64,000 bases of DNA. It comes from Wyeomyia smithii. Its lineage: Eukaryota; Arthropoda; Insecta; Diptera; Culicidae. This document shows, piece after piece, positions 30,424-41,007 of this stretch; the stretch's first letter is position 1, and each line of letters begins with the position of its first letter. The notes under the pieces are model-generated. The model had not been told where the DNA came from. It did not search any database and saw only the letters and a program-made list of their open reading frames with translations. Position numbers and translations under genes: made by a program. The stretch is taken from the NCBI RefSeq assembly GCF_029784165.1, contig NC_073694.1, forward strand, positions 165,320,118 through 165,384,117, written 5' to 3'.

Positions 30424-30895
30424 ATTGCAAAACAGTTTACTTTTCACTTGAGCTGCGCGCGAAATACCATTTTGGTCGAACCTACCACGCACCGGTTTCT
30501 GAACATCAGAAAATAGCCTTGCGCAAAGAGGTGCGTGGAACAACTCCCAGGTGATTTTAGTTTTCTGCAAACTTAAACAAAAGCCAATAGACATGTGCAC
30601 CGACGCCGCCGATGATTTTGCATTTTTTGCCGTTATTGTGCATTGAAAAGTTTGATGAATAATCATTTGTTTGTACTATGTCAAAAATACGGTCGTCAAC
30701 CCCTTATTGTATTTTTTATTGAATAGTAATTTATTCCGTGAATATTAAGGAAGTTCGGCTACATAGGGATGTGAAATGAAAATCTAAAACTGGAAAAAGT
30801 GAGAAATATGTCCAATTTCAAATGCTAATAAATTGGTTAGTTTTCGATGGATTTCCTTCGTTTTTGCAGCAATCGATTAGAAAATCTTCTAAGAT
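30424..30895 (+). repeat. Repeat Z block and left part of X unit copy 3
   Basis: Bases 30510-30610 (ttgcgcaaagaggtgcgtgg ... ccaatagacatgtgc) resemble 37945-38045. Bases 30770-30895 (catagggatg ... tttgcagcaatcgattagaaa) resemble the first half of X copies 1 and 2. The X unit stops at about 30890 and resumes at 37006, so about 6.1 kb of later sequence splits it. Confidence 0.5.
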
Positions 30896-31967
30896 TTAGA
30901 TTCTGTATTTTTGGATCTAAAACGCGCTTTTGAAACAATTTCTAGGCCCTTTTTGTTGCAAACATTGGTGCGCTTTGGTATCGTAGGGACAGCATATAAA
31001 TGGTTTGAAAGCTATTTGTGTGCTAGAACTCAGAAGACTCGTTTTAATGATTTTGAATCGGATTCCATTGCTAATACACTTGGTGTACCGCAAGGAAGTG
31101 TTTTGGGGCCCATTTTGTTCATAATTTATATTAATGACATGAAGCGAATTTTACGGTTTTGCGATATAAATTTATTTGCCGATGACACTGTTCTGTTCAT
31201 TGCAGCGAAAAATCCAAACGATATTGTTGCACTTTTGAATCAAGATTTACATTATCTGGCGAATTGGTTAAAGTTTAAACAGCGGTACGGTATTTTGTGC
31301 CGTTTGAAAAATGAATTGACTGTTAGTAGTAAAATTAGTCTTTATAAGTCAATCATTTCACCACATATAGATTTTTGTTCATCCATAATATTTCTTGCAA
31401 ACAATACACAAATGTTGAGACTGCAGCGCTTACAAAATAAAGTAATGCGATTAATATTAAGATGTAATAGATACACTTCCTCGAGTTTTATGCTGGACGC
31501 ATTGCAATGGCTTTCTGTGAAGCAAAGAGTATATTTTTTGACAATGGTGTTTCTATATAAGATTTTGAATAATATGCTGCCTCGCTATTTGTGTGATCGA
31601 ATTGATAGAGGAAGTGATTTTCATAGGTACAACACTAGAAACGCGGATGATGCTAGAACACCACATTTTTTATTCGGAAGATCACAGAACTCTCTGTTAT
31701 ACAAAGGAATAAACTTTTTCAATTCGATGCCAAGACAAGTAAAACGTTCAGCAACAATGGCGGAGTTTAAAAGGCTTTGTATTTCACACATAAAGTCTGT
31801 CTTGTAGACAGATTATATAGAATTTTTTGTAAATTAATGACGAAGATTGTAAAATTTAAACTTTTTTTCTAATTTATTGGGTACATTTAGTTATTATGTT
31901 CATTGATGATGATGGATTTTTGTTTGAATATAGTTATATAATAATTAATATTAGAGTTAAAAAAAAA
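30887..31967 (+). mobile_element. 5'-truncated non-LTR element with 3' end
   Basis: It carries an RT fragment (next entry), an AT-rich 3' UTR of about 160 bp and a short A-run at 31959-31967. The 5' end is truncated within RT motif A. Possible short flanking similarity ('aagatt' at 30890 and 37003) would be shared with the larger composite and is weak. Confidence 0.6.
30911..31807 (+). pseudogene. Reverse transcriptase fragment (CR1/jockey-like), internally deleted
   Basis: The frame is open for 298 codons. It starts in motif A (FLDLKRAFETISRPFLLQTL), has motif B LGVPQGSVLGPILFIIYIND and motif C LFADDTVLFI. It ends with a C-terminal block typical of such elements (NSLLYKGINFFNSMPRQVKR). After LHYLANWLKFK the protein jumps directly to RYGILCRLKNELTVSSKISL. 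The usual 80 to 90 residues containing NxxKTxxM and KYLGxxxD blocks are missing, so an in-frame internal deletion has occurred. The endonuclease is also absent. The frame is open only because the deletion kept phase. Confidence 0.85.
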
Positions 31968-32214
31968 TAAGTCGGCTACACATGTTTGAGCCACGCGCGC
32001 GTAGACTGACATAGACAATCTGGATATTGAGTACACCAGGTTTAAACCCCTGAAATTGAAACAAAAAGCATAACGGGTTGATAAGTTGCTTTTTGGGTTG
32101 CTGTCACCTTTATTTTCTTAATTAATTTGCTTTTACGATTTAAAAAAAGGGTTCGGAGAAAAAAACTGAAAAGGTTTGGGTTTGCCTGTGGACTGTAGAG
32201 CTCGTTATCGGGAA

Positions 32215-32360
32215 TTATAGTGTCATAGGATCTCTCTCGTAGTTCTGGATCGTTATCCAGAACCAATTCTGATTAGTTAACGCTCCTAAATGTTAGGTTC
32301 AATTCCTAACCAAGTCCAGATAATTTTCGGGTTGGAAACGTTCTGGATGAGCCTTGGATC
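32215..32360 (+). mobile_element. SINE fragment related to family A
   Basis: GGTTCAATTCCTAACC at 32303 fits a B box. The following tccagataattttcgggttg, gaaacgttctgga matches the post-B-box body of SINE A (gatcttttcgagctggaaat, tttctcga) in order. The head upstream is degraded and the tail is lost. Confidence 0.45.
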
Positions 32361-32434
32361 AATGTTATTGAAAAATCGTTTATTTTTTATTTATTTTCAA
32401 ATTATTGGTATTCTTTTCAAGGGTTACTATGTCT

Positions 32435-32466
<32 letters not shown>

Positions 32467-32684
32467 GGGGGATTTGTTAGTAGCTTAAGTATTTATGATA
32501 AATATTAGTAAATAATGAGTATGTGTGTCCAATCACAAATGGTGACTTCTCAACACTGTTAGAAATTTGTAATTTTAATTGTTAGGATTTGTTTGCTTTC
32601 GCAATTAGGACTTATCATTCGTAGGGATTTAAACCTACTTGTCAGAAAAGGGGAAGTAAACTTACAACTAACTTAATTGCTAAC

Positions 32685-35347
32685 TTATTGGCTATAAAGA
32701 GAGCTTATCGTAGCAATTGAGGATTGCAACGATTTTTGTCGAAAATTGTTAATAATTTTATTTGACATAGCTTCTAATGGTTCAACACCAGTAAGTCTAT
32801 GTAATTCGAGTGTACCAAACCAAGGAGGACGCTTCAAAATCATTTTCAGAATTTTATTCTGAATCCTTTGGAGCGTTTTCGCCCTTGTTGAACAGCAACT
32901 TGACCAGATCGGTACAGCATAAAGCATTGCTGGTCTAAAAATTTGTTTGTAAATCAAAAGTTTGTTCTTTAAACAAAGTTTAGAATTCCTGTTAATGAGA
33001 GGATATAAACATCTCGTATATTTGATGCACTTGGCTTGTATACTCTCAATGTGCTCTTTGAAAATAAGTTTTTTATCATAAATTAGTCCCAAGTACTTAA
33101 CCTTGTCGGGCCAACTTAAAATAACCCCATTCATCTTGACAACGTGATTATTGTTTGGCTTGAGGAAAGAAGCCCTAGGCTTATGCGGAAAAATTATCAT
33201 TTGAGTTTTAGAAGCATTGGGAGAGATTTTCCACTTTTGCAAGTAGGAAGAAAAAATATCTAAACTTTTCTGCAATCGACTGCATATGACACGAAGACTT
33301 TTTCCTTTTACGGAAATGCTTGTGTCATCGCAGAACAATGACTTTGTGCATCCTGGAGGCAAATCAGAAAGATCTGAAGTGAATATGTTGTACAGGACTG
33401 GACCCAAGACTGAACCTTGAGGCACACCTGCTCTGACAGGAAATCTATCAGATTTTGAATTCTGATAGACAACCTGCAGAGTTCGATCAGTAAGATAATT
33501 TTTTAAAATTTTGATTAGGAAAATTGGAAAATTAAAAGTTTGCAATTTCGCAATCAAACCTTTATGCCAAACACTGTCAAATGCTTTTTCTATGTCTAAA
33601 TGAGCAGCTCCAGTGGAATAACCTTCAGATTTGTTAGCTCGTATCATATTAGTAACTCTGAGCAATTGATGAGTTGTGGAATGCCCATGGCGAAATCCAA
33701 ACTGTTCATTTGCAAAAATTGAATTTTCGTTGATGTGTGACATCATTCTGTTAAGAATAACTCTCTCAAACAGTTTACTTATTGAAGAAAGCAAACTGAT
33801 TGGTCGATAACTTGAAACTTCAGCTGGGTTCTTATCCGGTTTTAAAATGGGAGTAATTTTTGCATTTTTCCATAATTTGGGAAAATATGCAATTTTGAAG
33901 CAGCAATTGAAAATTTTCACTAAAAAATCAATTGTGCTCTCAGGGAGATGTTTGATTAGTATATTAAAGATTCCATCGTCACCAGGTGCTTTCATATTTT
34001 TGAAATTTTTAATAATTGATTTAATCTCATTCAAGTTAGTTTCAATTATTTCTGCAGGTAAAAAATTCTGGGAAGAAATTAAATCAAATTGACGTGTGAC
34101 TTCATTTTCAATTGGACTCACAAAATTCAAATTTGAGTTATGAACACTCTCAAACTGCTGAGCAAGTCTTTGAGCCTTTTGTTCATTGGATACAAGAAAA
34201 CGTTCACCATCTTTTAAAATTGGAATAGGCTTTGAAGGTTTCTTAAGAATCTTCGACAGCTTCCAAAATGGTTTTGAATATGGTTTCAATTTTTCAACTT
34301 TAGTCTCAAAATTTTGATTTCTCAGAAGAGTAAATCTATGTTTAATCTCTTTCTGTAAATCTTTATAAATAGTTTTAAAAACAGGGTCACGAGAACGTTG
34401 ATATTGACGTCTGCGGACATTTTTCAAACGAATTAGAAGTTGAAGATTTTCGTCAATTATTGGTGAATCAAATTTCACTTGAGCCTTTGGAACAGAATAA
34501 TTCCTGGCATCAACAATTGCACATTTTAATGCTTCCAAAGCGGAATCAATATTCACTTCGTTTTGCAAATCAAGCTCATTATTGAAATTTCTCTCAATAT
34601 AATTTTTGTATCATTCCCAATTAGCTTTGTTATAATTAAAAACAGAGCTCATAGGGTTTAAAACTGATTCATGTGATAAAGAAAAAGTTATTGGAAGATG
34701 GTCAGAATCAAAGTCAGCATGTGTGATCAAATCACTACATACATGACTTTGATCTGTCAGCACCAAATCAATTGTTGAAGGGTTTCTTACAGAAGAAAAG
34801 CATGTAGGACTATTCGGAGACAAAATAGAATAGTATCCTGAAGAACAATCATTGAATAAAATTTTGCCATTGGAATTACTTTGAGAATTATTCCATGAAC
34901 GATGTTAAAATCGTTAAAATCGCCGATTATGAAAAATTTCGAACGATTTCTGGTGAGTTTTTGTAAATCACCTTTAAAATAATTTTTGAGCTCGCGTGTG
35001 CATTGAAATGGTAAATATGCTGCGGCAATAAATAAAATCCCAAGTTCAGTTTGAACTTCAATTCCCAAAGTTTCAATAACTTTCGTCTCAAGATGGGGAA
35101 GAGCACGATGTTTGATTCGGCGATGAATAACAATTGCAACTCCACCGCCGGAACCCTGAATCCTATCATATCTATGAACCACGTAATTGGGATCATATTT
35201 TAATTTTATGTTAGGTTTCAAAAATGTTTCAGTAATAATTGCAATATGCACATTATTTACTGTTAAAAAATTAAAAAGCTCATTCTCATTGGCCTTCAAT
35301 GAGCGAGCATTCCAATTTAATATTTTAATTGTTTTATTTAAAATCAT
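32685..35347 (-). pseudogene. Jockey ORF2, copy 3: one 2-bp frameshift and one nonsense codon
   Basis: Compared with copy 1, the endonuclease reads normally to GDFN at about 34910. There 2 extra bases (a local duplication of 'ttttaacg' type sequence) shift the frame, so the GDFNAKH motif is lost. A TGA at 34611-34613 replaces the Arg codon in NWERYK. From 34568 downward the protein is open to the end, with motif A LDIEKAFDS, motif B GVPQGSVLGP and motif C FCDD, so the RT half is undamaged. Otherwise very similar to copy 1, with few substitutions. Dead in cis, but recent. Confidence 0.93.
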
Positions 35348-36656
35348 TGCTAAATTTTAAATTAGAAACAATTTTAATAGTAAAATTTGTGCCTATTTGA
35401 ATGGCTTCAAACATTGATTTTGCCTGCAACATGGCGTTCATAAGATCGAACATTGCCTGTTGCAAAAAAGAAAGTTTACCTGCCATAATAGGCCCCAGGC
35501 AGTTGACATTAGAAAAAATATTTTCGGCAGCAATATTAGCTGGAGTAATAGGTGTACAATTATTTTCTAGCGTGTTTTGCTTACCCATATTAACGGTCAT
35601 TTTCGAACTACCAACACTAGGCGGTATAATGTTCGATCTACCTGTAACCTGTGCATAAGTTAAACGGGTATGCAAAGGAGTAGGTAAACTATGCGTCACT
35701 GGTACGCTTGGAGAATTTTGTTTTGAAGTTGGTTTTAATTGAGTAATTGAATTTTGTTTACCTTGCCTTGCCTTAACAATTGCTAAACGGACTGGGCATT
35801 GATAAAAATTTGACATATGGTTGCCGTTACAATTCGCACAGCGAAAATTTTTACTCTCTTTCACAGGACATGTGTCCTTTTTGTGAGAAGAGTCTCCACA
35901 ATTAAGACATTTTTGGTCCATGTTACAGAATTTGGAACCATGGCCATAACGTTGACAAGTACGACATTGGGTGATATGCTTTTCACCTCCGCCATACTTC
36001 CTATAAGTTTCCCACTTTACACGCACATTATACAAAGCATGTGCTTTTTCAAAAAATTTTAAGTTGTTAACCTCATTGCGGTTAAAATGAATTAAATAAT
36101 TAACAAGGGAAATTCCAGTTCTCTGACTGTTTTCGCCTCGTGATTTTTGTTTCATTAGAATTACTTGGGTAGGGGCTATGCCAAGTAATTCTGTTAAAGT
36201 AAGTTTGATCTCATCAACGGTTTGATCGTTGGTGAGACCTTTCAAGACAACCTTGAACGGCTTGGCGTTCTTGGTGTCATATGTAAAAAATTTGTACATC
36301 TTGTCAGTTAAATACTGAACAAGACGATCACGACCCTTTACTGAGTCGGCTATTAAGCGGCATTCACCTCTACGGTCAATTTTATAGGTAACTTTAACGT
36401 CAGAAACAAACGTTGGAAGTTCCTTTTTGAATATATTAAATTCAGAAGAAATAGTTACCACAATAGGTGGAACTTTCTCCTTTTTTAAAGATTTTATATT
36501 TTGTATAGTTTCATTATTGGTAACTTCCATTTCACCAGCTTCTTGCTCAGGCAAAATATCAAAAGGATTGTCACTACGGACACTCGATGTGTCAGAAAGA
36601 GATGCCTCTCTTTTCCTCCCCGCAGCGATGCGAGGTTTCTTTTTCCGTCCAGCCAT
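35334..36656 (-). CDS. Jockey ORF1, copy 3 (440 aa from Met15)
   Basis: Starts at MAGRKKKPRIAAG, equivalent to Met15 of copy 1. An in-frame TAA lies in the upstream extension (at about 36677-36679), caused by an A-to-T change in the A/T run. All zinc knuckles are intact (CRTCQRYGHGSKFC and following). Differences from copy 1 are few (for example KIDRRGECRLIADS). The 14-bp overlap with ORF2 is kept. Confidence 0.9.
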   Translation of the reverse strand: MAGRKKKPRIAAGRKREASLSDTSSVRSDNPFDILPEQEAGEMEVTNNETIQNIKSLKKEKVPPIVVTISSEFNIFKKELPTFVSDVKVTYKIDRRGECRLIADSVKGRDRLVQYLTDKMYKFFTYDTKNAKPFKVVLKGLTNDQTVDEIKLTLTELLGIAPTQVILMKQKSRGENSQRTGISLVNYLIHFNRNEVNNLKFFEKAHALYNVRVKWETYRKYGGGEKHITQCRTCQRYGHGSKFCNMDQKCLNCGDSSHKKDTCPVKESKNFRCANCNGNHMSNFYQCPVRLAIVKARQGKQNSITQLKPTSKQNSPSVPVTHSLPTPLHTRLTYAQVTGRSNIIPPSVGSSKMTVNMGKQNTLENNCTPITPANIAAENIFSNVNCLGPIMAGKLSFLQQAMFDLMNAMLQAKSMFEAIQIGTNFTIKIVSNLKFSNDFK

Positions 36657-36984
36657 TTCAGGTGATACGAAAAAAGTTTAAACAAATGTTAAATTCAAAA
36701 GTAGGTAGTATTGAGAAAGACTGATGGGAAATAACTTTCAGGTAGTCTTTAAAAGACACACTGACAAAACACAAACTTTGAAGCTATAGGCAGTCAAAGA
36801 CCACTCCACAAGCAACCGAAAAAACGTCTGATCTGTAGGACAGTTCAAGACGCACTGAGTTACTATGTCTGTTTTAATTACCAGTCCGTTATTTGTTTGT
36901 CAACTGGTTACATTGTATGACTCTATATAATATCTTACTTCGATAAATCGACCAGCTCAAACCGATGTAGGGGTATGAGGTGGG

Positions 36985-37002
36985 ATCATCATCATCATCA
37001 TC
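36985..37002 (+). repeat. (ATC)6 microsatellite, possible retroelement tail
   Basis: Six ATC repeats directly before X unit copy 3 resumes. Some non-LTR clades end in short tandem repeats of this kind, so it may mark the 3' end of the composite insertion at about 30890-37002. Confidence 0.5.
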
Positions 37003-37005
37003 AAG

Positions 37006-37200
37006 ATTCCTACCGAATGCATAAAATTGCAATTTCATTATTCGAGCTATTGTACTATTGAAAATTCTTAAGCCTTGTCAAAAAACAAAATTCGACCTCT
37101 GATTGGTCGTTACACGATTGCTTTTCCAAGCACGGTCGGCATAGTTATGGACCTAGTAAATTGGGAATGCATCATTTGGCCTATATAAGAGCTTTATCAG
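37006..37200 (+). repeat. Right part of X unit copy 3 with TATA-like box
   Basis: Contains gacctctgattggtcgttac (CCAAT-type), ttccaagcacggtcg and TATATAAG at 37183-37190, followed by tcagatt at 37198. CCAAT and TATA elements at this spacing look like a polymerase II promoter. No coding sequence follows. Aligns with 10755-10910. Confidence 0.5.
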
Positions 37201-37377
37201 ATTATAAACAGACATTTCATTTGATATTAAATAGAAGAACTAAAATTTGAAGAACACAAATGAATATTTGAAGAGCTAATATTTTCTAGTTTTGCGCTAT
37301 AATTCATAGTTAATTATCTTCATCTACATGCATACTCGGACTATTATTACGTGTTTGCGTCGCTTAGTGTTTGGCTA

Positions 37378-37528
37378 CAGTTATGCAGAACGCAAATAAC
37401 GGCGCGATGAGATTCGGCAAGACGAAATGTGTTGAAATTTATAGCTCTACTTCGCCTTAAGAAAAGCTGTACATTTCACCACGGTAAGGCGAATCGCATT
37501 GCGCCGTTATTCGCGTTCTGCATAACCG
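37378..37528. mobile_element. 151-bp TA-flanked MITE
   Basis: Inverted repeats of about 40 bp: CAGTTATGCAGAACGC at 37378, complement GCGTTCTGCATAACCG ending at 37528, with matching aataacggcgc blocks. TA at 37376-37377 and 37529-37530. Confidence 0.85.
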
Positions 37529-37754
37529 TAGTCTTTGTTCCGTACCCGTTTAATGATGTCGTATGAAATGTGCATATTACAATTCGGCAGCACTTCACTT
37601 TTCATTTGCACAAAATTTGAAAATATTCAATGAACTTCATTCAAAATATCAAACAAAAAGAAGTTACAATACTGCCAATGAACGGTCAACGTTTATTTAC
37701 TAGAAAAAATGACTGACACGCAAACAGTCGGGTTATCTTTCTTGTAAAAGTATT

Positions 37755-38100
37755 CTACTACAACCTTGCGGTCGTGGCTTTGCATACAACCTTCCTGTGA
37801 TTTTTTTTACTTGAGCACCGCGGTTTTATGTTATCGCTTGACTTTGCCATGCGGTAACGCTTGTCCGAAAAGATATTTTGTTCGAAATAGTTTAAGAATT
37901 ATTTACTATTCGGTGCCACGAAGCAGTCTCTAAAATACGCCAGAATAACCTTGCCCAAAAATGTGAGCGGAACAATTGTCAGGTGGTAAGATTTTTTTTC
38001 CTGCAAAACTCGAACAAAAATTGATAGACATCTAACCAACCCCTTGGCTTTTCGTACACCGCCGCCGCCACTGTTGATGACTATAACCGCCTTTTCCTAT
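37755..38100 (+). repeat. Repeat Z, second copy
   Basis: The cttgcggtcgtggctttg, catacaacctt block matches 16958-16988, and 37945-38045 resembles 30510-30610. It probably belongs to the same large family as X. Confidence 0.4.
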
Positions 38101-38450
38101 TGCTTTTCAGACGTTAGAAATATAAAAAAAACGAAAATTAAATACATGGTTTGCTTGACTGTTTCACAATGTTTCACTGCGATACTTGTGCAAATTAAAT
38201 TTTTTTCGTGAGAACCTTAGTGACAAAAACAGTTTTTTTCGCCAATTGATCGGTACACAGGCCTAGTCCATGGTGAATTATAACTCAAAATTGATCTATT
38301 CATAACACCGTGGTTTATTGAGATTGTAATTTTATGCATCATAAGTCCACTTAGCTATAACTACCTCGATCGATCTCAGCTACTTGTTTTCGGCGGTGGA
38401 GGCACCTTCGATCGAATGGATCACGCGTATTTCGTTTATTCCAGCTTCAA
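38101..38450. other. Spacer, nothing recognised
   Basis: Short frames only; no repeats identified. Confidence 0.4.
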
Positions 38451-38924
38451 TTACCGCCTCTTGATAACCTTCAATGCACGAACAAGCAAGTAAAACAATG
38501 ATCGTTTTGCTCTATATATACACCATATTGCAAAACAAAACAGGCACACGTCGGCAATGACAGCGACCGGTTTGTTTTCGTTTCGTTCCGAGGAGATAAA
38601 TCGAATTCGATACAAAATAGCTCGCCTCACAGTGCGGTGTTCATACTTACGTTGTGGGAAACCTACATCATGAAGTACCCTGCTGGTACTTGTTCGAGTC
38701 GGTGTAAAGTGTGCCAAATCTACAAAGATCAATAGCACACAGAAGACGGTAATAAACGATATTCTCCCGTCCTCATGTAAATTCACCGTAAAAATTAGCC
38801 CAAAAACAACACGAACATCGTGAACCACGTGGTGACGAAATGATTTCACGGTTACAACCGGTGTGTAACGAAGCATCAACGCGAGAAAATAGCAATTAAA
38901 GGGTAAACAATAGGCGCTCAACAC
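38451..38924 (-). CDS. Possible host exon, unidentified (157 codons)
   Basis: The longest frame in the window that does not resemble a transposable element. It includes a hydrophobic stretch (ISFITVFCVLLIFVDLAHF) followed by a Ser/Thr/Arg-rich part. Just after VGFPQ the minus strand reads CAAC|GTAAGTATG, a strong splice-donor match at about 38652. If that donor is used, the downstream part of the frame would be intronic. No ATG lies close before the hydrophobic stretch in frame, so it would be an internal exon or a fortuitous frame. I do not recognise a family. Confidence is low. Confidence 0.2.
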   Translation of the reverse strand: MLSAYCLPFNCYFLALMLRYTPVVTVKSFRHHVVHDVRVVFGLIFTVNLHEDGRISFITVFCVLLIFVDLAHFTPTRTSTSRVLHDVGFPQRKYEHRTVRRAILYRIRFISSERNENKPVAVIADVCLFCFAIWCIYRAKRSLFYLLVRALKVIKRR

Positions 38925-39059
38925 CTCATCGTTGCCTCGTGTCTATGGCTTCGTGGCTGTGAATTCCCATGTGCAGACAAGGGCAGTATACGTTTGCCAG
39001 AGATGCCACCGTTTCGTTGCGGGAAAATAAGGGCTGGGTTTTAGTGGGTTCGGTTAAAT

Positions 39060-39341
39060 TCAACCCATCTTGAACTTTACAAGTTCTTGCAGCCTTACTG
39101 TCATGAACAACATATAGCGAAAAAAACTGACAAGGGACTTGTGGATACCATCGTATTGAAGAAATACAAAATAACTTAGAACCAGTAGACAGTATTCAGC
39201 AAAGGTGATTCTTGGCGAACTCTTGGTGTAAAGTCCGAATCCAAAAATAGAACCACTGAAAAGAAGGTCAGCTTTCATGCACTTATATCTGAGCAATTGC
39301 TCTTCAGATTCACGCGTTTTTAGTATCAATCGATCTGACAT
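39060..39341 (-). CDS. Possible N-terminal exon of an odorant-receptor-like membrane protein
   Basis: The 93-codon frame starts MSDRLILKTRESEEQLLRYK, has a candidate membrane segment (FAEYCLLVLSYFVFLQYDGI) at about 47-66 and a second amphipathic part (FFRYMLFMTVRLQELVKF). Charged N-terminus, first transmembrane helix at about residue 50 and an 'LxELVKF' ending recall insect odorant receptor first exons. The match is a general impression, not a specific motif. There is no strong donor site at the end, and no further receptor exons were found nearby. It could equally be chance or a pseudogene fragment. Confidence 0.22.
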   Translation of the reverse strand: MSDRLILKTRESEEQLLRYKCMKADLLFSGSIFGFGLYTKSSPRITFAEYCLLVLSYFVFLQYDGIHKSLVSFFRYMLFMTVRLQELVKFKMG

Positions 39342-39703
39342 TTTCCTGCGATTGTGTTCGAATCACTTTCAGGAACACACACACTTAGATTATACTGCCG
39401 AGAACTCAACAGGTGATAATTCCAGCGAAATGTTCTACAAATTTTCGGCAGAATTTTCAAGAACTTCGGTAAACGAAATGTCGGTACTTGCTGGTTTACG
39501 GTAGATCGATCTATTTGCTGAATTTTCGTCAAAATATAATTCTGACATTTGTTAAAAAAATTGCCGAGCGATCAGCTGTTGGGAAGTTTGCTGAGATAAA
39601 CTAAGTGTGCACTATTGATACATTGGTAGTCTTCAATCACAGTCGACATTTGGTATATTTCAATTGCTTCATTACACTTACTTCGTGACCCCTTCTCTCA
39701 AAA
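39342..39703. other. AT-rich sequence with 'ttgctgaattttc' motifs
   Basis: Motifs such as 'tttgctgaattttcg' and 'ttcggcagaattttc' resemble those at 46880-47180 and 47640-47900. Possibly a decayed MITE. Confidence 0.3.
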
Positions 39704-39705
39704 TA

Positions 39706-40691
39706 TAGGTCGGACTCGATTATCCGGAGACTCGCTTATCCGGGGGCCCGATTATCCGGGGCTCGATTATCCAGAGAAAATGGCTCGATTATCCGGAGTA
39801 TTTTTTTTCTGTATTTATATAATGTACTTTTGTCTTCCGGGTCATTGGGAGTTTTGGGGTTGTTTAAAATTGTAACAACAATGCCTCGTTCTGTTTAGGT
39901 AGTTCGTTTTTAGCAGTTTTCTCGTCGTTCCTTCAACCAATTCTTACTCAACAACCTCCAAGGTATTATGGTTTTTAGTTGCCGATGAGGACAACCACTT
40001 TTGGTCAACCGGTTTCGAATTTATGGCCGGAACATAATTCTGTAATATAATGGCCATGATCAATGCAGTGCTTAGAACCACAAGCTGGCCTGTTTCGGTG
40101 GTGTTCCGGATACGCCTGGATTATTGAACCAAAACTCATCAAGCGAAATCAATAACGATTTGAAATGCGCAAAGCAGCCCATTAGTGGCCATATCGAGCG
40201 TCTAGGCCGTTATAGGTCACTTAGGAACTAGAAAAAAATCATGAGTGTTGTCAAAATCGAACAGGGTCTGTATATGTAACACCTCAATTCTTCTTAATAT
40301 TTGAGATAATAAAATAAATAAATACCTAAATCAAATAAAATTCTATTATATTTCCAGGAAAATATTTCCTTTAATCTCTCGAAGCAAAAGCTGTCTTTCT
40401 AATGGTAGTTTTGATTTATTTTATTTGGTTTTAATATCTTCGAGATAATTAATATAACATAATTTATTGTTCCGTATATATGGATAGCAAACGCCAACAA
40501 ACAGTCTAAAGACAATTTTTAATTTATTTCGTCGGCACATGTATTGTGTACAACATACTATAATAGAAAACTCACTGTTCTAAATGAGAGATATTAAAAG
40601 TTCAAAAATTAAAAATGGCTCGATTATCCGGAGGATTCGATTATCCGGAGCGAAATGTTCTTTAAAACTCCGGATTATCGAGTCCGACCTG
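39706..40691. mobile_element. Pogo/Tigger-like non-autonomous element (986 bp)
   Basis: Inverted ends AGGTCGGACTCGATTATCCG and complement, with TA at 39704-39705 and 40692-40693. Four further copies of 'ctcgattatccgg' lie within 90 bp of the left end and two near 40620-40650. Ends of this sequence type are well known in Tigger/pogo elements. No transposase remains inside. Confidence 0.88.
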
Positions 40692-41007
40692 TATTTCGTA
40701 ACACTTGTGAACGATTAGTGAAAATGGGAAGGGTAGTGATTAGCCAGCATTAGTGAAATCTCGGTAGTGATAGCTCGGTAATATTTTGTGCTGAAATTTC
40801 AGTTAGTTTGAATCGAGATTTACGAAAAAATGTGACAGCAGTCATTTGTTTTTTCACCGAGCACTCAGTGGTGCCATGCCGTTCTCGGCAATAAATAACC
40901 GAGATACGGAAAAAATTTTTTAAGTGTTTATAACTCAAGTTTTGCTCATAATACATAATAGTTTTTCTGAAAACTATCCGTAGAACCAGAACGCACACAG
41001 TACTTTA

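Larger units (their letters stand above)
32440..36858 (-). mobile_element. Jockey-clade retrotransposon, copy 3 (full length, ORF2 broken)
   Basis: Same ends as copies 1 and 2, poly(A) seen as poly-T at 32436-32463, and a perfect duplication gttactatgtctgtttt at 32423-32439 and 36859-36875. The T-run makes the exact inner border ambiguous by a few bases. ORF1 is open from the second Met; ORF2 has one frameshift and one nonsense codon. Confidence 0.95.
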
